From Streptomyces sp. DH37 (GTDB lineage: Bacteria > Actinomycetota > Actinomycetes > Streptomycetales > Streptomycetaceae), in assembly GCF_029813835.1 (NCBI RefSeq), contig NZ_JARVKV010000021.1, positions 1 through 64,000 of the forward strand: DNA of 64,000 bases, read 5' to 3'. The position numbers and the translations under genes were made by a program. The notes below the pieces were generated by a model. That model did not search any database. It saw only the letters and a list, made by a program, of their open reading frames with translations, and was not told the DNA's origin. Of the stretch, positions 16,551 to 24,810 are shown in pieces (the first letter of the stretch is position 1; every line of letters starts with the position of its first letter).

Positions 16551-18002
16551 TCAGTGGCCCGCCCCGGCGCCCGCCACGGGCGCCGGTCCGGGGAGCGGGT
16601 CGTCCTCGTCGTCCTCCCCGCGCTCCCTTCCGCCGCCGGTGCCGGCGGTGCCATCGGTGCCGCCGGTGCGGAGCGTGCGGCGCAGGAGGGGACCCGTCAT
16701 GGCGGTGGTCACCAGCGCCATGAACACGAACACGGCGAAGAGGTCGGGACCGAACACGCCCAGCTCCACACCCAGGTTGAGCACGACGAGCTCGGTCAGG
16801 CCGCGGCAGTTCATCATGACGCCCAGCGCCAGGGCCTCGTTCCGGGTGTGGCCGCCGACCACGGCCGCGGCGGACGCCGCGCTGAGCACCTTGCCCGTGA
16901 CCGCGACGGCGACGACCAGCAGGCAGGTCAGCCACATGCCCGGGCCGAGCGACCCCAGGTGCGTGCCCAGCCCGATGGTGACGAAGAACAGCGGGAGCAT
17001 GAACCACATGGTGAGGCCGTAGATCCTGCTGGTCAGCTCCTTGACGAGCGGTGAGTTCCGCGGCATGACCGCACCGGCGAGGAAGGGGCCGAAGATCGCG
17101 TGGAGGCCCATGCGGTCGGTCGCCAGCGAGGACACCAGGATCAGGCAGACCAGGGCGGCGCACAGGCCGACGCGGGAGACGCGGCCCTCCTCGGCCAGCC
17201 GCACCGCCCGGGCCACCAGCGGCCGCACCACCAGGAACATGACCACGGCGAAGACCGTGACGAGCGCGATCGCGAGCAGCGCGGAGAACGGGGAGGTGCC
17301 GCGGATGAGCGCGATCACCACGGCCAGCAGACCCCAGGCGGTGACGTCGCCCACTCCCGCGGCGGTCATCCCCGTCGCTCCCAGGGGGGTCTTCAACAGC
17401 CGCTGCTCGGACAGGATCCGGGCCAGCACCGGGAACGCGGTGATCGAGAAGGAGAGCGCGACGAACAGCAGGTACGGCACGGTGCCGGAGTGCACGGGCG
17501 GATGGTGCGCGTGGAGCCACCACGCCGTGCCGAGCCCCATCAGGAACGGCAGCGCGATGGAGGCGTGACCGATGATCAGCCCCTTCGGGCCGCTGCGCCT
17601 CAGCGTGCCCGCCGGCAGTTCGGCGCCGACCAGGAACATGAAGAACACGACGCCGAACTGGGCCAGCGTCTCCAGGTGCGGGACGATCGCCTCGGGGAAG
17701 AGCCACCGCTGCGCTCCCGGCGCGATCGCGCCGAACGCCGAGGGCCCCAGGACGAGTCCGGCCAGCAGCTCCCCCACGACCTTGGGCTGGCCGCACCGGC
17801 GCGCCAGCGCGCCGCCGGCCGCGGCCAGCGCCACCACGACCGAGGTGGCCAGGAGCAGCCGGTACATGGTGTCGCCGCCGTGGCCGCCGGCCGGACCGGA
17901 GGCGCCGGCGCCCACACCGTCGGTGAACCGCACGAGTGCGTACACCGCCACCAGGACGGGGACGATGACCAGCAACGAGTAGATGCTCAGATAACGCCTC
18001 AT
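16551..18002 (-). CDS. Kef/CPA2-type cation:proton antiporter
   Basis: The 483-residue membrane protein has about 12-13 helices and matches the Na+/H+ exchanger (CPA2) family: GELLAGLVLGPSAFG, FGVVFFMFLVGAEL, ALSFSITAFPVLARIL, GMTAAGVGDVTAW and CRGLTELVVLNLG. The conserved acidic and polar residues of helices 5 and 12 are present. It exchanges a monovalent cation (K+ or Na+) for protons at the cell membrane. There is no RCK/TrkA domain, and the C-terminal tail is about 50 acidic and Gly-rich residues. It is divergent from the SDR gene and I see no link to the cluster beyond adjacency. Confidence 0.85.
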   Translation of the reverse strand: MRRYLSIYSLLVIVPVLVAVYALVRFTDGVGAGASGPAGGHGGDTMYRLLLATSVVVALAAAGGALARRCGQPKVVGELLAGLVLGPSAFGAIAPGAQRWLFPEAIVPHLETLAQFGVVFFMFLVGAELPAGTLRRSGPKGLIIGHASIALPFLMGLGTAWWLHAHHPPVHSGTVPYLLFVALSFSITAFPVLARILSEQRLLKTPLGATGMTAAGVGDVTAWGLLAVVIALIRGTSPFSALLAIALVTVFAVVMFLVVRPLVARAVRLAEEGRVSRVGLCAALVCLILVSSLATDRMGLHAIFGPFLAGAVMPRNSPLVKELTSRIYGLTMWFMLPLFFVTIGLGTHLGSLGPGMWLTCLLVVAVAVTGKVLSAASAAAVVGGHTRNEALALGVMMNCRGLTELVVLNLGVELGVFGPDLFAVFVFMALVTTAMTGPLLRRTLRTGGTDGTAGTGGGRERGEDDEDDPLPGPAPVAGAGAGH

Positions 18003-18101
18003 GCTCGAGTGCCTTTTGAGTGGTGGGCGGCAGAGTGGGCCCGGAGCCGGTGGGCGGCGGTGCGCAACCGCCCGCGGACGACGGGGAAGCCGGGAAGACC
18101 G

Positions 18102-18149
18102 GAGGACACCGGGAACACCGGGAACACCGGGAACACGGGGAACACGGGA
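18102..18149. repeat. 9-bp tandem repeat (GGGAACACC-type)
   Basis: About five copies of a 9-base unit close to GGGAACACC, the last two ending in G, sit just upstream of the SDR start codon in the divergent promoter region. A similar GGGAAAACC-type run occurs in the 3' end of the MFS gene near 57870. Such units vary in copy number by slippage. Confidence 0.75.
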
Positions 18150-18163
18150 AAGGGGTGGGGGAC

Positions 18164-18913
18164 ATGGGCAGGCTCGCGGTGGTCTCCGGCGCGGCGACCG
18201 GTATCGGACGCGCGGTGACCGAGGCGCTGAGGGGCGAGGGGGCCGACGTGGTGATGGTCGGACGGCGCGCGGAACTCCTGGCCGCCGTCGCGGACGAACT
18301 CAACGCCGACCCCCGGGGCGGCAGGGCGCTGCCGATGACAGCGGACCTGAGCGCACCCGACCAGGTGGAGCGGGTGGCGGACGAGATCGCCTCCCTGGGG
18401 CGGCCGGTGGACGTGCTCGTCAACAACGCGGGCGGCAACCGGGCGCCGTACCCGCCGAAGACCCTGGAGGAGGTGCGCGAGGGCTGGCTCGCCAACGTCA
18501 CCGGCAACGTCCTGCCCGCCGTGCTCCTCACGCACGCCCTGCTGCCCTCCCTGCGCAGGCCGGGCGGCCGTGTCGTCACCGTCGGGTCGGTCGCGGCCTT
18601 CCGCGGCCCGGCCTCCTACGGCGGCTCCAAGGCCGCCCTGCACCCGTGGTCGGTGGAGCTGGCCGCCCGGCTGGCGCCCGAGGGCGTCACCGTGAACATG
18701 GTGGCCCCGGGCTACATCCAGGACACCGAGTTCTACGGTGAGCGGATGTCGCCCGGGTTCCACGAGGGCCGCTCCCGGCAGGCCCCGGTGGGGCGTGGCG
18801 GCACACCGCGCGAGGTGGCGGCCACGGTGGCGCACCTGGCCGGCCCGGACGCGGGTTTCATCACCGGCCAGATCGTCCAGATCAACGGAGGCGCCATACC
18901 GGGACGCGGCTGA
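18164..18913 (+). CDS. SDR-family oxidoreductase
   Basis: The 249-residue classical short-chain dehydrogenase/reductase has the N-terminal cofactor motif GAATGIG, the VNNAGG motif near residue 88, and catalytic Ser...Tyr-x-x-x-Lys (VGSV, then SYGGSK). It oxidises or reduces a carbonyl/hydroxyl with NAD(P)H. The ATG follows GGGG-rich sequence rather than a clean ribosome site. It converges on the lyase gene of the six-gene operon. It could be the left edge of the biosynthetic cluster or an unrelated neighbour. No SARP-type site precedes it. Confidence 0.85.
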   Translation: MGRLAVVSGAATGIGRAVTEALRGEGADVVMVGRRAELLAAVADELNADPRGGRALPMTADLSAPDQVERVADEIASLGRPVDVLVNNAGGNRAPYPPKTLEEVREGWLANVTGNVLPAVLLTHALLPSLRRPGGRVVTVGSVAAFRGPASYGGSKAALHPWSVELAARLAPEGVTVNMVAPGYIQDTEFYGERMSPGFHEGRSRQAPVGRGGTPREVAATVAHLAGPDAGFITGQIVQINGGAIPGRG

Positions 18914-18954
18914 GCGGGGCGGGGGAGTGCCGGGCGCGGAGTACGGGCAGCGCC

Positions 18955-20376
18955 TCACAGCGGTTCCGTCACGGCCAGCGTCTTGCGCGCCTCGGCCACC
19001 GTGCGCGCGGTCAGCGCCGAGGAGGCGCCCAGGTAGGTGGCCGGGTCGAAGATCGCGTCGAGTTCCTCGGCGGTGAGTCTTCCGGCGATCTGGGCGTGGC
19101 CGTCGAGCAGGGCGCGCACGGGCAGGCCCTGCTGCTGCGCCTGCTGGGTGACCTCGTAGACGAGCTCGTGGGCGCGCTGCTTCCCGACCTGCCGGCCCAG
19201 GGTCAGCATGAGGCGTTCGGACATGACCTTGTCGGCGACGTCGGTGGTATTGCTCAGCAGCCGGTCGGTGTGGACGATCAGCCCGGTGACGCTCTCCAGC
19301 GTCATGGCGCAGGCGGCCAGGCAGTAGTGCGAGACGTCGGGGATGCAGGCCCACTCCACGCGCAGGGCGCGCGCGTCCCGCTCGTGGTCGCCGATCATCC
19401 CGGCGAGCGCGACGGAGACCTGGGCGCTCGCCAGGCGGGCCATCACCACCACCTGCTCGCAGCGCTCGGGGTTGCGCTTGTGGGGCATGGTGCTGCTGCC
19501 GACCTTGCCGGGCCGCCAGGCCTCCTGCACCTCGGCGAACTCCGGCCGCGACAGGGTGCGGATCTCGTCGGCGATCCGGGCGAGGGTGCCGGTGACCATC
19601 GCCAGGGCGCTGACGAACTCGGCGGGCCTGTCGCGGGCCACGTGCCAGCCGGTGGTCGGCACGCCCAGGCCCAGCCGGTGGGCGAAGCGCTCCAGCAGGG
19701 CCGGGCCCTGGTCGCCGAACCCGGCCATCGTCCCGGCGCCGCCGAACAGCTGGGCCACCAGCACCCGCTCGCGCAGCTCCTCCAGGCGCTTCAGGTGGCG
19801 CAGGAGCTCGTCGGTCCAGCCGGCCACCTTCAGCCCGAAGCTCATGGGGAGGGCCGGCTGGGCGTGGGTGCGGCCCAGGGCCACGGTGTCGGCGTGCCGC
19901 TCCGCCAGGTCGGCCAGGACGCGGGTGATCTCGGCCAGCTGCGGCTGCAGGATGTCCAGGACGTCGCGGATCTCCAGGACCTGCCCGGTGTCCTGGATGT
20001 CCTGCGTGGTGGCTCCGTAGTGGATGTACTGCCCCGCCTCCGGCCCGCAGGCGGCCTCGAAGACCCGCAGCAGGCCCACCAGAGAGTGGCCGGAGCGCTC
20101 GATCTCCAGCTGGACCTGGTCCAGGTCGATCAGGTCGATGCAGGCCGTGGCGGCGATGCGGTCGGCCGTCTCCTGGGGTATCAGGCCCAGCTCGGCCTGC
20201 GCCTGGGCCAGGGCCGCCTCGATGTCCAGCCAGCGCTGGTGCCGGCAGACGTCGCAGAACACGCGGCGGCTGTCGGGGGAGGAGTAGCGGTTGCCGTAGA
20301 ACCGGGAGTCGGTGATGTGGCCGCGTTCGTGCCGACAGTCGTCGCCGCGGGACGCGGTGTGGGAGTGGTTGCTCAT
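18955..20376 (-). CDS. Adenylosuccinate/argininosuccinate lyase-type enzyme
   Basis: The 473-residue member of the aspartase/fumarase superfamily has the signature GSSTMPHKRNP with the catalytic flexible-loop serines, a YGATTQDIQDTG block and GRTHAQPALPMSFG. The superfamily performs beta-elimination that releases fumarate from an N-substituted aspartate. It is closest in layout to purB-type lyases, but its place as the last gene of a six-gene biosynthetic operon argues for a specialised substrate. With the CBS-like synthase it could release diaminopropionate from an N-(2-amino-2-carboxyethyl)aspartate; that is a hypothesis. The N-terminal 25 residues are His-rich and atypical. Confidence 0.83.
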   Translation of the reverse strand: MSNHSHTASRGDDCRHERGHITDSRFYGNRYSSPDSRRVFCDVCRHQRWLDIEAALAQAQAELGLIPQETADRIAATACIDLIDLDQVQLEIERSGHSLVGLLRVFEAACGPEAGQYIHYGATTQDIQDTGQVLEIRDVLDILQPQLAEITRVLADLAERHADTVALGRTHAQPALPMSFGLKVAGWTDELLRHLKRLEELRERVLVAQLFGGAGTMAGFGDQGPALLERFAHRLGLGVPTTGWHVARDRPAEFVSALAMVTGTLARIADEIRTLSRPEFAEVQEAWRPGKVGSSTMPHKRNPERCEQVVVMARLASAQVSVALAGMIGDHERDARALRVEWACIPDVSHYCLAACAMTLESVTGLIVHTDRLLSNTTDVADKVMSERLMLTLGRQVGKQRAHELVYEVTQQAQQQGLPVRALLDGHAQIAGRLTAEELDAIFDPATYLGASSALTARTVAEARKTLAVTEPL

Positions 20377-20403
20377 GACTGTCCCTTCGGTCGGGGCGGA
20401 GGC

Positions 20404-21567
20404 TCAGACGCCTGAGCGCGTGAGGTAGGGGCTGTGGCCGTAGGGCGGCGCGCCGGGGTCGACCCCGGCGCGGTCCGCGAGGCGCAGGGCGGCCCGCCGC
20501 GGCGGCTCGCCGTGGCGGCGGGCGGTGGAGAACAGGTCGTCCACGAGCCGGCGCGCCAGGTGGGCCACGGAGGTGAGCACCTCGGACGCGGTGGGCGGGG
20601 CGGGCGGGCCGAAGAGGGCCTCCATGGAGGCGGAACCGCCGATGCCGCCGATGAAGTCGGGGACGACCAGGACGCCGCGGTCGTGGAGCGTCCCCTCCGC
20701 CGACTCGCTCAGACCGCAGTTGGCGCCCACCGCCACCGCCGGGCAGGCCGGTGCGGCCGCGTGCCCGGCGCTGACCGCGTCGGCCCCCGCCGCCAGGGTC
20801 AGGACGTCCGCGGGCATCTCGAACAGCGCGTCGCCCGGCAGCCGGGTGCCCGCGACGTCCATCCGGGGCACGGGCGTTCCCGGCGGGCTGTGGAGCATGC
20901 GGGACAGGTCCAGCCCGGCGGGGTCCACGACGCAGCCGTGCTCGTCGGCGACCGCGACCACCCGTACGCCCTCGTCGAGGAAGCCGTGCGCGGCGGCGCG
21001 GCCCAGGGTGCCGAATCCCTGGAGCGCGGCGGAGACCTTCCCGGTGACGCCGGCGGCGCGGGCCGCGCCGATCGCGGCGTGGGCCAGGACGTGCCCCGCC
21101 CGCCGCCGGCTCAGCGTCAGCATGCCGACCCGGTCGTCCAGCCGGGCCATCCGGGCGGAGAACTCCTCGTCGGTCAGGCCCTGCGCCTTCCTGATCGCGT
21201 ACTTGACCGAGGGGATGCCGTTGCGGGCCGCCAGCCGCTGGAGCTGGTTCCAGTCGGTGCCCATGTCCGATCCCATGCTGAACCGGTTGTGCAGCTCGTC
21301 GTGGAGGAACGCCAGGAAGCCCTCCAGCACGCGTTCGGCGTCCTCGGCGCGGGGATCGTGGTCGAGGCCGCACTTGGCGCCGTCGACGTTGAGCCCCAGC
21401 ACCCGCTGCTTCAGCGTCATCCGCTCGGCCAGCTCGCTCAGTTCCTCCGCGGTCAGACCGGGCCGCATGCGGCACCCCCCGGCCGCGAGGGGGCTCACGG
21501 AGCCGTCGTACGCCAGCCAGCCGCGTGCGCCGCCGACCGGGTCTTCGTAGGTGAGGATCTCTGTCAT
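20404..21567 (-). CDS. Glu/Leu/Phe/Val-type amino-acid dehydrogenase
   Basis: The 387-residue protein has the ELFV dehydrogenase layout: a substrate domain with AGGCRMRPG, MTLK (Lys53) and VDGAKCG (Lys65, the usual catalytic lysine), the SDMGTD motif near residue 100, and a Rossmann motif QGFGTLGRAAA at about 183-193. It interconverts an amino acid and its 2-oxo acid with NAD(P)H. The cofactor loop and VGANCGLSE segment are family-like, but the substrate motif differs from standard leucine or glutamate dehydrogenases, so specificity is open. It lies 27 bases after the CBS-like gene start side of the operon and precedes the lyase by 27 bases. Confidence 0.85.
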   Translation of the reverse strand: MTEILTYEDPVGGARGWLAYDGSVSPLAAGGCRMRPGLTAEELSELAERMTLKQRVLGLNVDGAKCGLDHDPRAEDAERVLEGFLAFLHDELHNRFSMGSDMGTDWNQLQRLAARNGIPSVKYAIRKAQGLTDEEFSARMARLDDRVGMLTLSRRRAGHVLAHAAIGAARAAGVTGKVSAALQGFGTLGRAAAHGFLDEGVRVVAVADEHGCVVDPAGLDLSRMLHSPPGTPVPRMDVAGTRLPGDALFEMPADVLTLAAGADAVSAGHAAAPACPAVAVGANCGLSESAEGTLHDRGVLVVPDFIGGIGGSASMEALFGPPAPPTASEVLTSVAHLARRLVDDLFSTARRHGEPPRRAALRLADRAGVDPGAPPYGHSPYLTRSGV

Positions 21568-21625
21568 CGCCGTTTCCTTCCCGCCTTCGGGCTTGCTTCG
21601 GGGGCGCGGGCCGCGCCGACGCCGC

Positions 21626-22987
21626 TCACGCCAGCAGGGACAGCAGGTCGCGCGCGGTCACCACGCCGCACGGCAGGCCGCCGTCCACCACGACGGCGAC
21701 GTCGGCCCGGCCCAGGAGCGCCGCCGCCTCGGCCGCCGGCTGTCCCACGCCGACGTGCGGCGGTGGGGCGGACATGTGCGCCGCGACCTCGTCGCCGGGG
21801 CCGACCGGACCGTGGGCCAGCCGCTCGGCGAGACCGCTCCCGGTGAGGACGCCGAGGATCTCCGGCAGCCGCACCGGCGGCTGCGCCGCGGAGACGAGCA
21901 GGTGGTCCAGGCCCCTGTCGCGCATCAGCTTCACCGCGTTGGCCACGGTCTCCCGCGGGTCGACGAACACCGGCTCCCGGCCCTGCTCGCGCCGCCGCAG
22001 CAGGTCCTCGACCCGGGGGGCCGTCCCCGGCCGCTCGGCGAAGCCCAGGCGCTCCACCCAGTCGTCGTTGAAGATCTTCGACAGGTAGCCCCGTCCCGAG
22101 TCCGGGACGAGCACCACGACGACGTCCTCGGGACCGCAGTCACGGGCCACCTCCAGTGCGGCGGCCACGGCCATGCCGCCCGAGCCGCCCGTGAGGATGC
22201 CCTCCTCGCGCGCCAGCCTCCGGGTCAGCCCGACGGAGTCCCGGTCGGACACCTCCACGATCCGGTCCGGCACGTCCGGGTCGTACGAGGCGGGCAGGGA
22301 GGGCTGCCCGACGCCCTCGACCACGTAGGGCCGTCCGGTGCCGCCGGAGTAGACCGACCCGTGCGGGTCGGCGCCGATGATCCGCACCCTCCCGCCGGAC
22401 ACCTCCTTGAGGAAGCGCCCGGTGCCCGAGATGGTGCCGCCGGTGCCGACGCCCGCGACGAAGTGGGTGATCCGTCCCTCGGTCTGCGACCAGATCTCCG
22501 GCCCGGTGGTGTGGTAGTGGGATTCGGGGTTGGCGGCGTTGGCGTACTGGTTGGGGGAGAAGGCGCCGGGGATCTCGGCGGCCAGCCGCGCCGCCGTGCT
22601 CCGGTAGGAGTCGGGGTGGTCCACCGGCACCGCGGCCGGGCACACCCGCACCTCGGCACCGTAGGCGCGCAGCACCGCGATCTTGTCGGGCGACACCTTG
22701 TCCGGGCAGGTGAACAGGCAGCGGTAGCCGCGCTGCTGGGCGACGAGGGCCAGACCGACGCCGGTGTTGCCCGACGTGGGCTCCACGACGGTGCCGCCCG
22801 GTTCCAGCAGGCCGTCGCGCTCGGCAGCCTCGATCATCCGCAGGGCGATGCGGTCCTTGGCCGACCCGCCCGGGTTGAAGGACTCCAGTTTGGCCACGAT
22901 GGTCGGGGCCAGGCCCTCGCCCAGCCGCCGCAGCCTCACCAGAGGCGTGTCGCCGATCAGTTCGACGATCGATTCATGGCATCGCAT
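21626..22987 (-). CDS. Cystathionine beta-synthase-like PLP enzyme
   Basis: The 453-residue protein has a fold-type II PLP core with the cofactor lysine in NPGGSAKDRIA (Lys44), the SGNTG substrate loop and the GGTISG phosphate-binding loop. A C-terminal pair of CBS domains occupies about residues 330-453. It performs beta-replacement on serine, O-acetylserine or O-phosphoserine with a thiol, amine or other nucleophile. Housekeeping CBS is possible, but the operon context and promoter type suggest a dedicated amino acid, such as a beta-aminoalanine. Its start overlaps the TPP-enzyme gene by 14 bases, so expression is coupled. Confidence 0.87.
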   Translation of the reverse strand: MRCHESIVELIGDTPLVRLRRLGEGLAPTIVAKLESFNPGGSAKDRIALRMIEAAERDGLLEPGGTVVEPTSGNTGVGLALVAQQRGYRCLFTCPDKVSPDKIAVLRAYGAEVRVCPAAVPVDHPDSYRSTAARLAAEIPGAFSPNQYANAANPESHYHTTGPEIWSQTEGRITHFVAGVGTGGTISGTGRFLKEVSGGRVRIIGADPHGSVYSGGTGRPYVVEGVGQPSLPASYDPDVPDRIVEVSDRDSVGLTRRLAREEGILTGGSGGMAVAAALEVARDCGPEDVVVVLVPDSGRGYLSKIFNDDWVERLGFAERPGTAPRVEDLLRRREQGREPVFVDPRETVANAVKLMRDRGLDHLLVSAAQPPVRLPEILGVLTGSGLAERLAHGPVGPGDEVAAHMSAPPPHVGVGQPAAEAAALLGRADVAVVVDGGLPCGVVTARDLLSLLA

Positions 22988-24737
22988 GGGTCCCTCCTCC
23001 GTTCGCGGTGCCTGCCGCCGTGTTCCCCCGGCCCGGCCCGTGCGCGGCGGAGCCGTCTCCGGCCGGCCGCCGGTACGGGTTCGAGTACCGCAGACTGGTG
23101 CGCACCTCCAGTACGGCCGGCCCGCCGTGCTCCAGCGCCTTGGCCAGGCAGGGGCGCACCTCCGACGGCGTGTGGGCGGTCAGGCCCAGCGCGCCGTGCG
23201 CCTCGGCCAGCCGGCCGAAGTCGGGGTTGTCCAGGTCGGTGGCGATCGTCCGGCCGGGGAAGTCCTTGTCCTGGTGCCGCCGGATGGTGCCGTAGCTGCC
23301 GTTGTTGGCGACGATGTAGACCACCGGCAGGCCGCGGGCGCACGCGGTGATCAGCTCGCCCCCGTTCATCAGGAACCCGCCGTCGCCGACGACGACCACC
23401 GTCGGCACGCCGGTGGCGCGCAGCGCGGCGCTCACGCCCGCTCCGACGGCGAACCCCATGGAGCTGGAGCTGATGCCCAGCAGCCTGCCCCGCTCACCGA
23501 AGCGGACGTGGCGGTACGTCCAGCTGGTGAACGTGCCGGAGTCCACGACCACCGTCGCGTCACCGCCGGTGAGCTCGTCCAGCGCGGCGGCCACGGCGCC
23601 GAACACCACGCCGTCGTCGGCCTCCACCGGGTGCCAGCGCGCCTTCTCCACCTCGATGGCGTGGAGCTCGGCCGTCCAGCGGGCCCGCTCCCCGCCGGGG
23701 TCGGAGGGCGACCAGCCGGTCAGCTGCCGGAGGAAGGCCACCGGGTCGGCGGCCACCGCCACGTCCGGCCGGTGGAACGCGCCGATCCGCTCGGCGTCGG
23801 GGTAGATGTGCACGAGCGGTCGGCGCGGCTCGGGGGCGGCCGGGAACCGGCGCCGCCTGGTGGTGGTGCCGTCGAGGCGGGTCCCCACGGCCAGCACCAG
23901 GTCGGCCCGCTCCAGCGCGGCGAGCTGGTCGTCCTGCGTGGCGTTGTGCAGGTGCCCGGCGTAGGCCGGATGCCGGTTGGGCAGCAGGTGCTGGTTCTTG
24001 TTGCTGGTCACCACCGGGATCCGGTGCCGCTCGGCGATGTCGCGCACCAGCCTCCGGCCCTCCGGGCCCTCCAGCCGGGCCCCGGCGATCAGCAGCGGGC
24101 GGCGGGCGTTCGCCAACAGCTCCCGGATGCGGCGCGAGCTCTCCCAGTCCGGGACGGCCGGGCCCGCCACGGTGCGCCGGGAGGGCGTGCCGACCGGGTC
24201 GGGCAGCGCCCACACGTCCTCGGGCACGCACAGCACCACCGGTCCCGGGGTGCCGGCCTCGGCCAGGTGCACGGCCCGGCCGAGGAACTCCGCGGCGGTG
24301 CCCGGCTCGCGCAGCGTCCACACGGCCTTGGCCATGCCGGAGAAGTGCCGCGACAGGTCGATGCCCTGGAACGGCTCCCGGTCCTCCTCCCGCACCGGCA
24401 CCCCGCCCACCAGGAGCACCAGCGGAGAGGCGTCCTCCGCCGCGGCGTGCACGGCGATGGCGGCGTTGGCGGCGCCCGGGCCCCGGCTCACCAGGCAGAC
24501 TCCCGCCCGTCCGGTGAGCTTGGCGTCGGCGAGCGCCATGAACGCGGCCGACCCCTCGTGCCGGCAGGTCACCACGTCGACCTCCGGCATGTCGTACAGG
24601 GCGTCCAGGACGGGCAGGTAGCTCTCCCCCGCCACGCAGAACACCCGGTCGACGTCGTGGCCGCGCAGACTGGCCGCCACGGTGCGCGCGACGGTGGGCG
24701 GTTCCGCCGCCCGCTCGGCGTTCACTGCTGCCGGCAC
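22974..24737 (-). CDS. Acetolactate-synthase-like TPP enzyme
   Basis: The 587-residue thiamine-diphosphate enzyme has the cofactor-activating Glu61 in RHEGSAAFMA. It has the central FAD/ADP-type domain and the TPP/Mg motif GDGGFLMNGGEL, ending in NN about 25 residues on. The overall layout is that of acetolactate synthase, oxalyl-CoA decarboxylase and carboxyethylarginine synthase. It would decarboxylate a 2-oxo acid and pass the fragment to an acceptor. The substrate cannot be read from sequence. The GTG start at 24737 has a GAGGAGG box. No small regulatory subunit lies nearby, which argues against branched-chain biosynthesis. Confidence 0.86.
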   Translation of the reverse strand: MPAAVNAERAAEPPTVARTVAASLRGHDVDRVFCVAGESYLPVLDALYDMPEVDVVTCRHEGSAAFMALADAKLTGRAGVCLVSRGPGAANAAIAVHAAAEDASPLVLLVGGVPVREEDREPFQGIDLSRHFSGMAKAVWTLREPGTAAEFLGRAVHLAEAGTPGPVVLCVPEDVWALPDPVGTPSRRTVAGPAVPDWESSRRIRELLANARRPLLIAGARLEGPEGRRLVRDIAERHRIPVVTSNKNQHLLPNRHPAYAGHLHNATQDDQLAALERADLVLAVGTRLDGTTTRRRRFPAAPEPRRPLVHIYPDAERIGAFHRPDVAVAADPVAFLRQLTGWSPSDPGGERARWTAELHAIEVEKARWHPVEADDGVVFGAVAAALDELTGGDATVVVDSGTFTSWTYRHVRFGERGRLLGISSSSMGFAVGAGVSAALRATGVPTVVVVGDGGFLMNGGELITACARGLPVVYIVANNGSYGTIRRHQDKDFPGRTIATDLDNPDFGRLAEAHGALGLTAHTPSEVRPCLAKALEHGGPAVLEVRTSLRYSNPYRRPAGDGSAAHGPGRGNTAAGTANGGGTHAMP

Positions 24738-24810
24738 CTTCGACCTCCTCGATGCTGGGAAGGGGGCTGGGAAAGGGGGGTGGAGAAGGAGCTGGGGAAG
24801 GGAGGTCTCA

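Noticed and set aside
18955..20376. Housekeeping adenylosuccinate lyase (purB)
   Set aside because: The motif family matches, but it is the last gene of a SARP-promoted operon and has an unusual N-terminus. I keep only the superfamily assignment.
16372..21475. Very long leftward open frames across the antiporter and the dehydrogenase/lyase operon
   Set aside because: They are shadows of real genes in other frames, rich in Arg/Pro/Gly, with no domains.
22974..24737. Biosynthetic acetolactate synthase (ilvB)
   Set aside because: No ilvN or ilvC neighbour and a specialised operon; only the TPP-enzyme class is supported.
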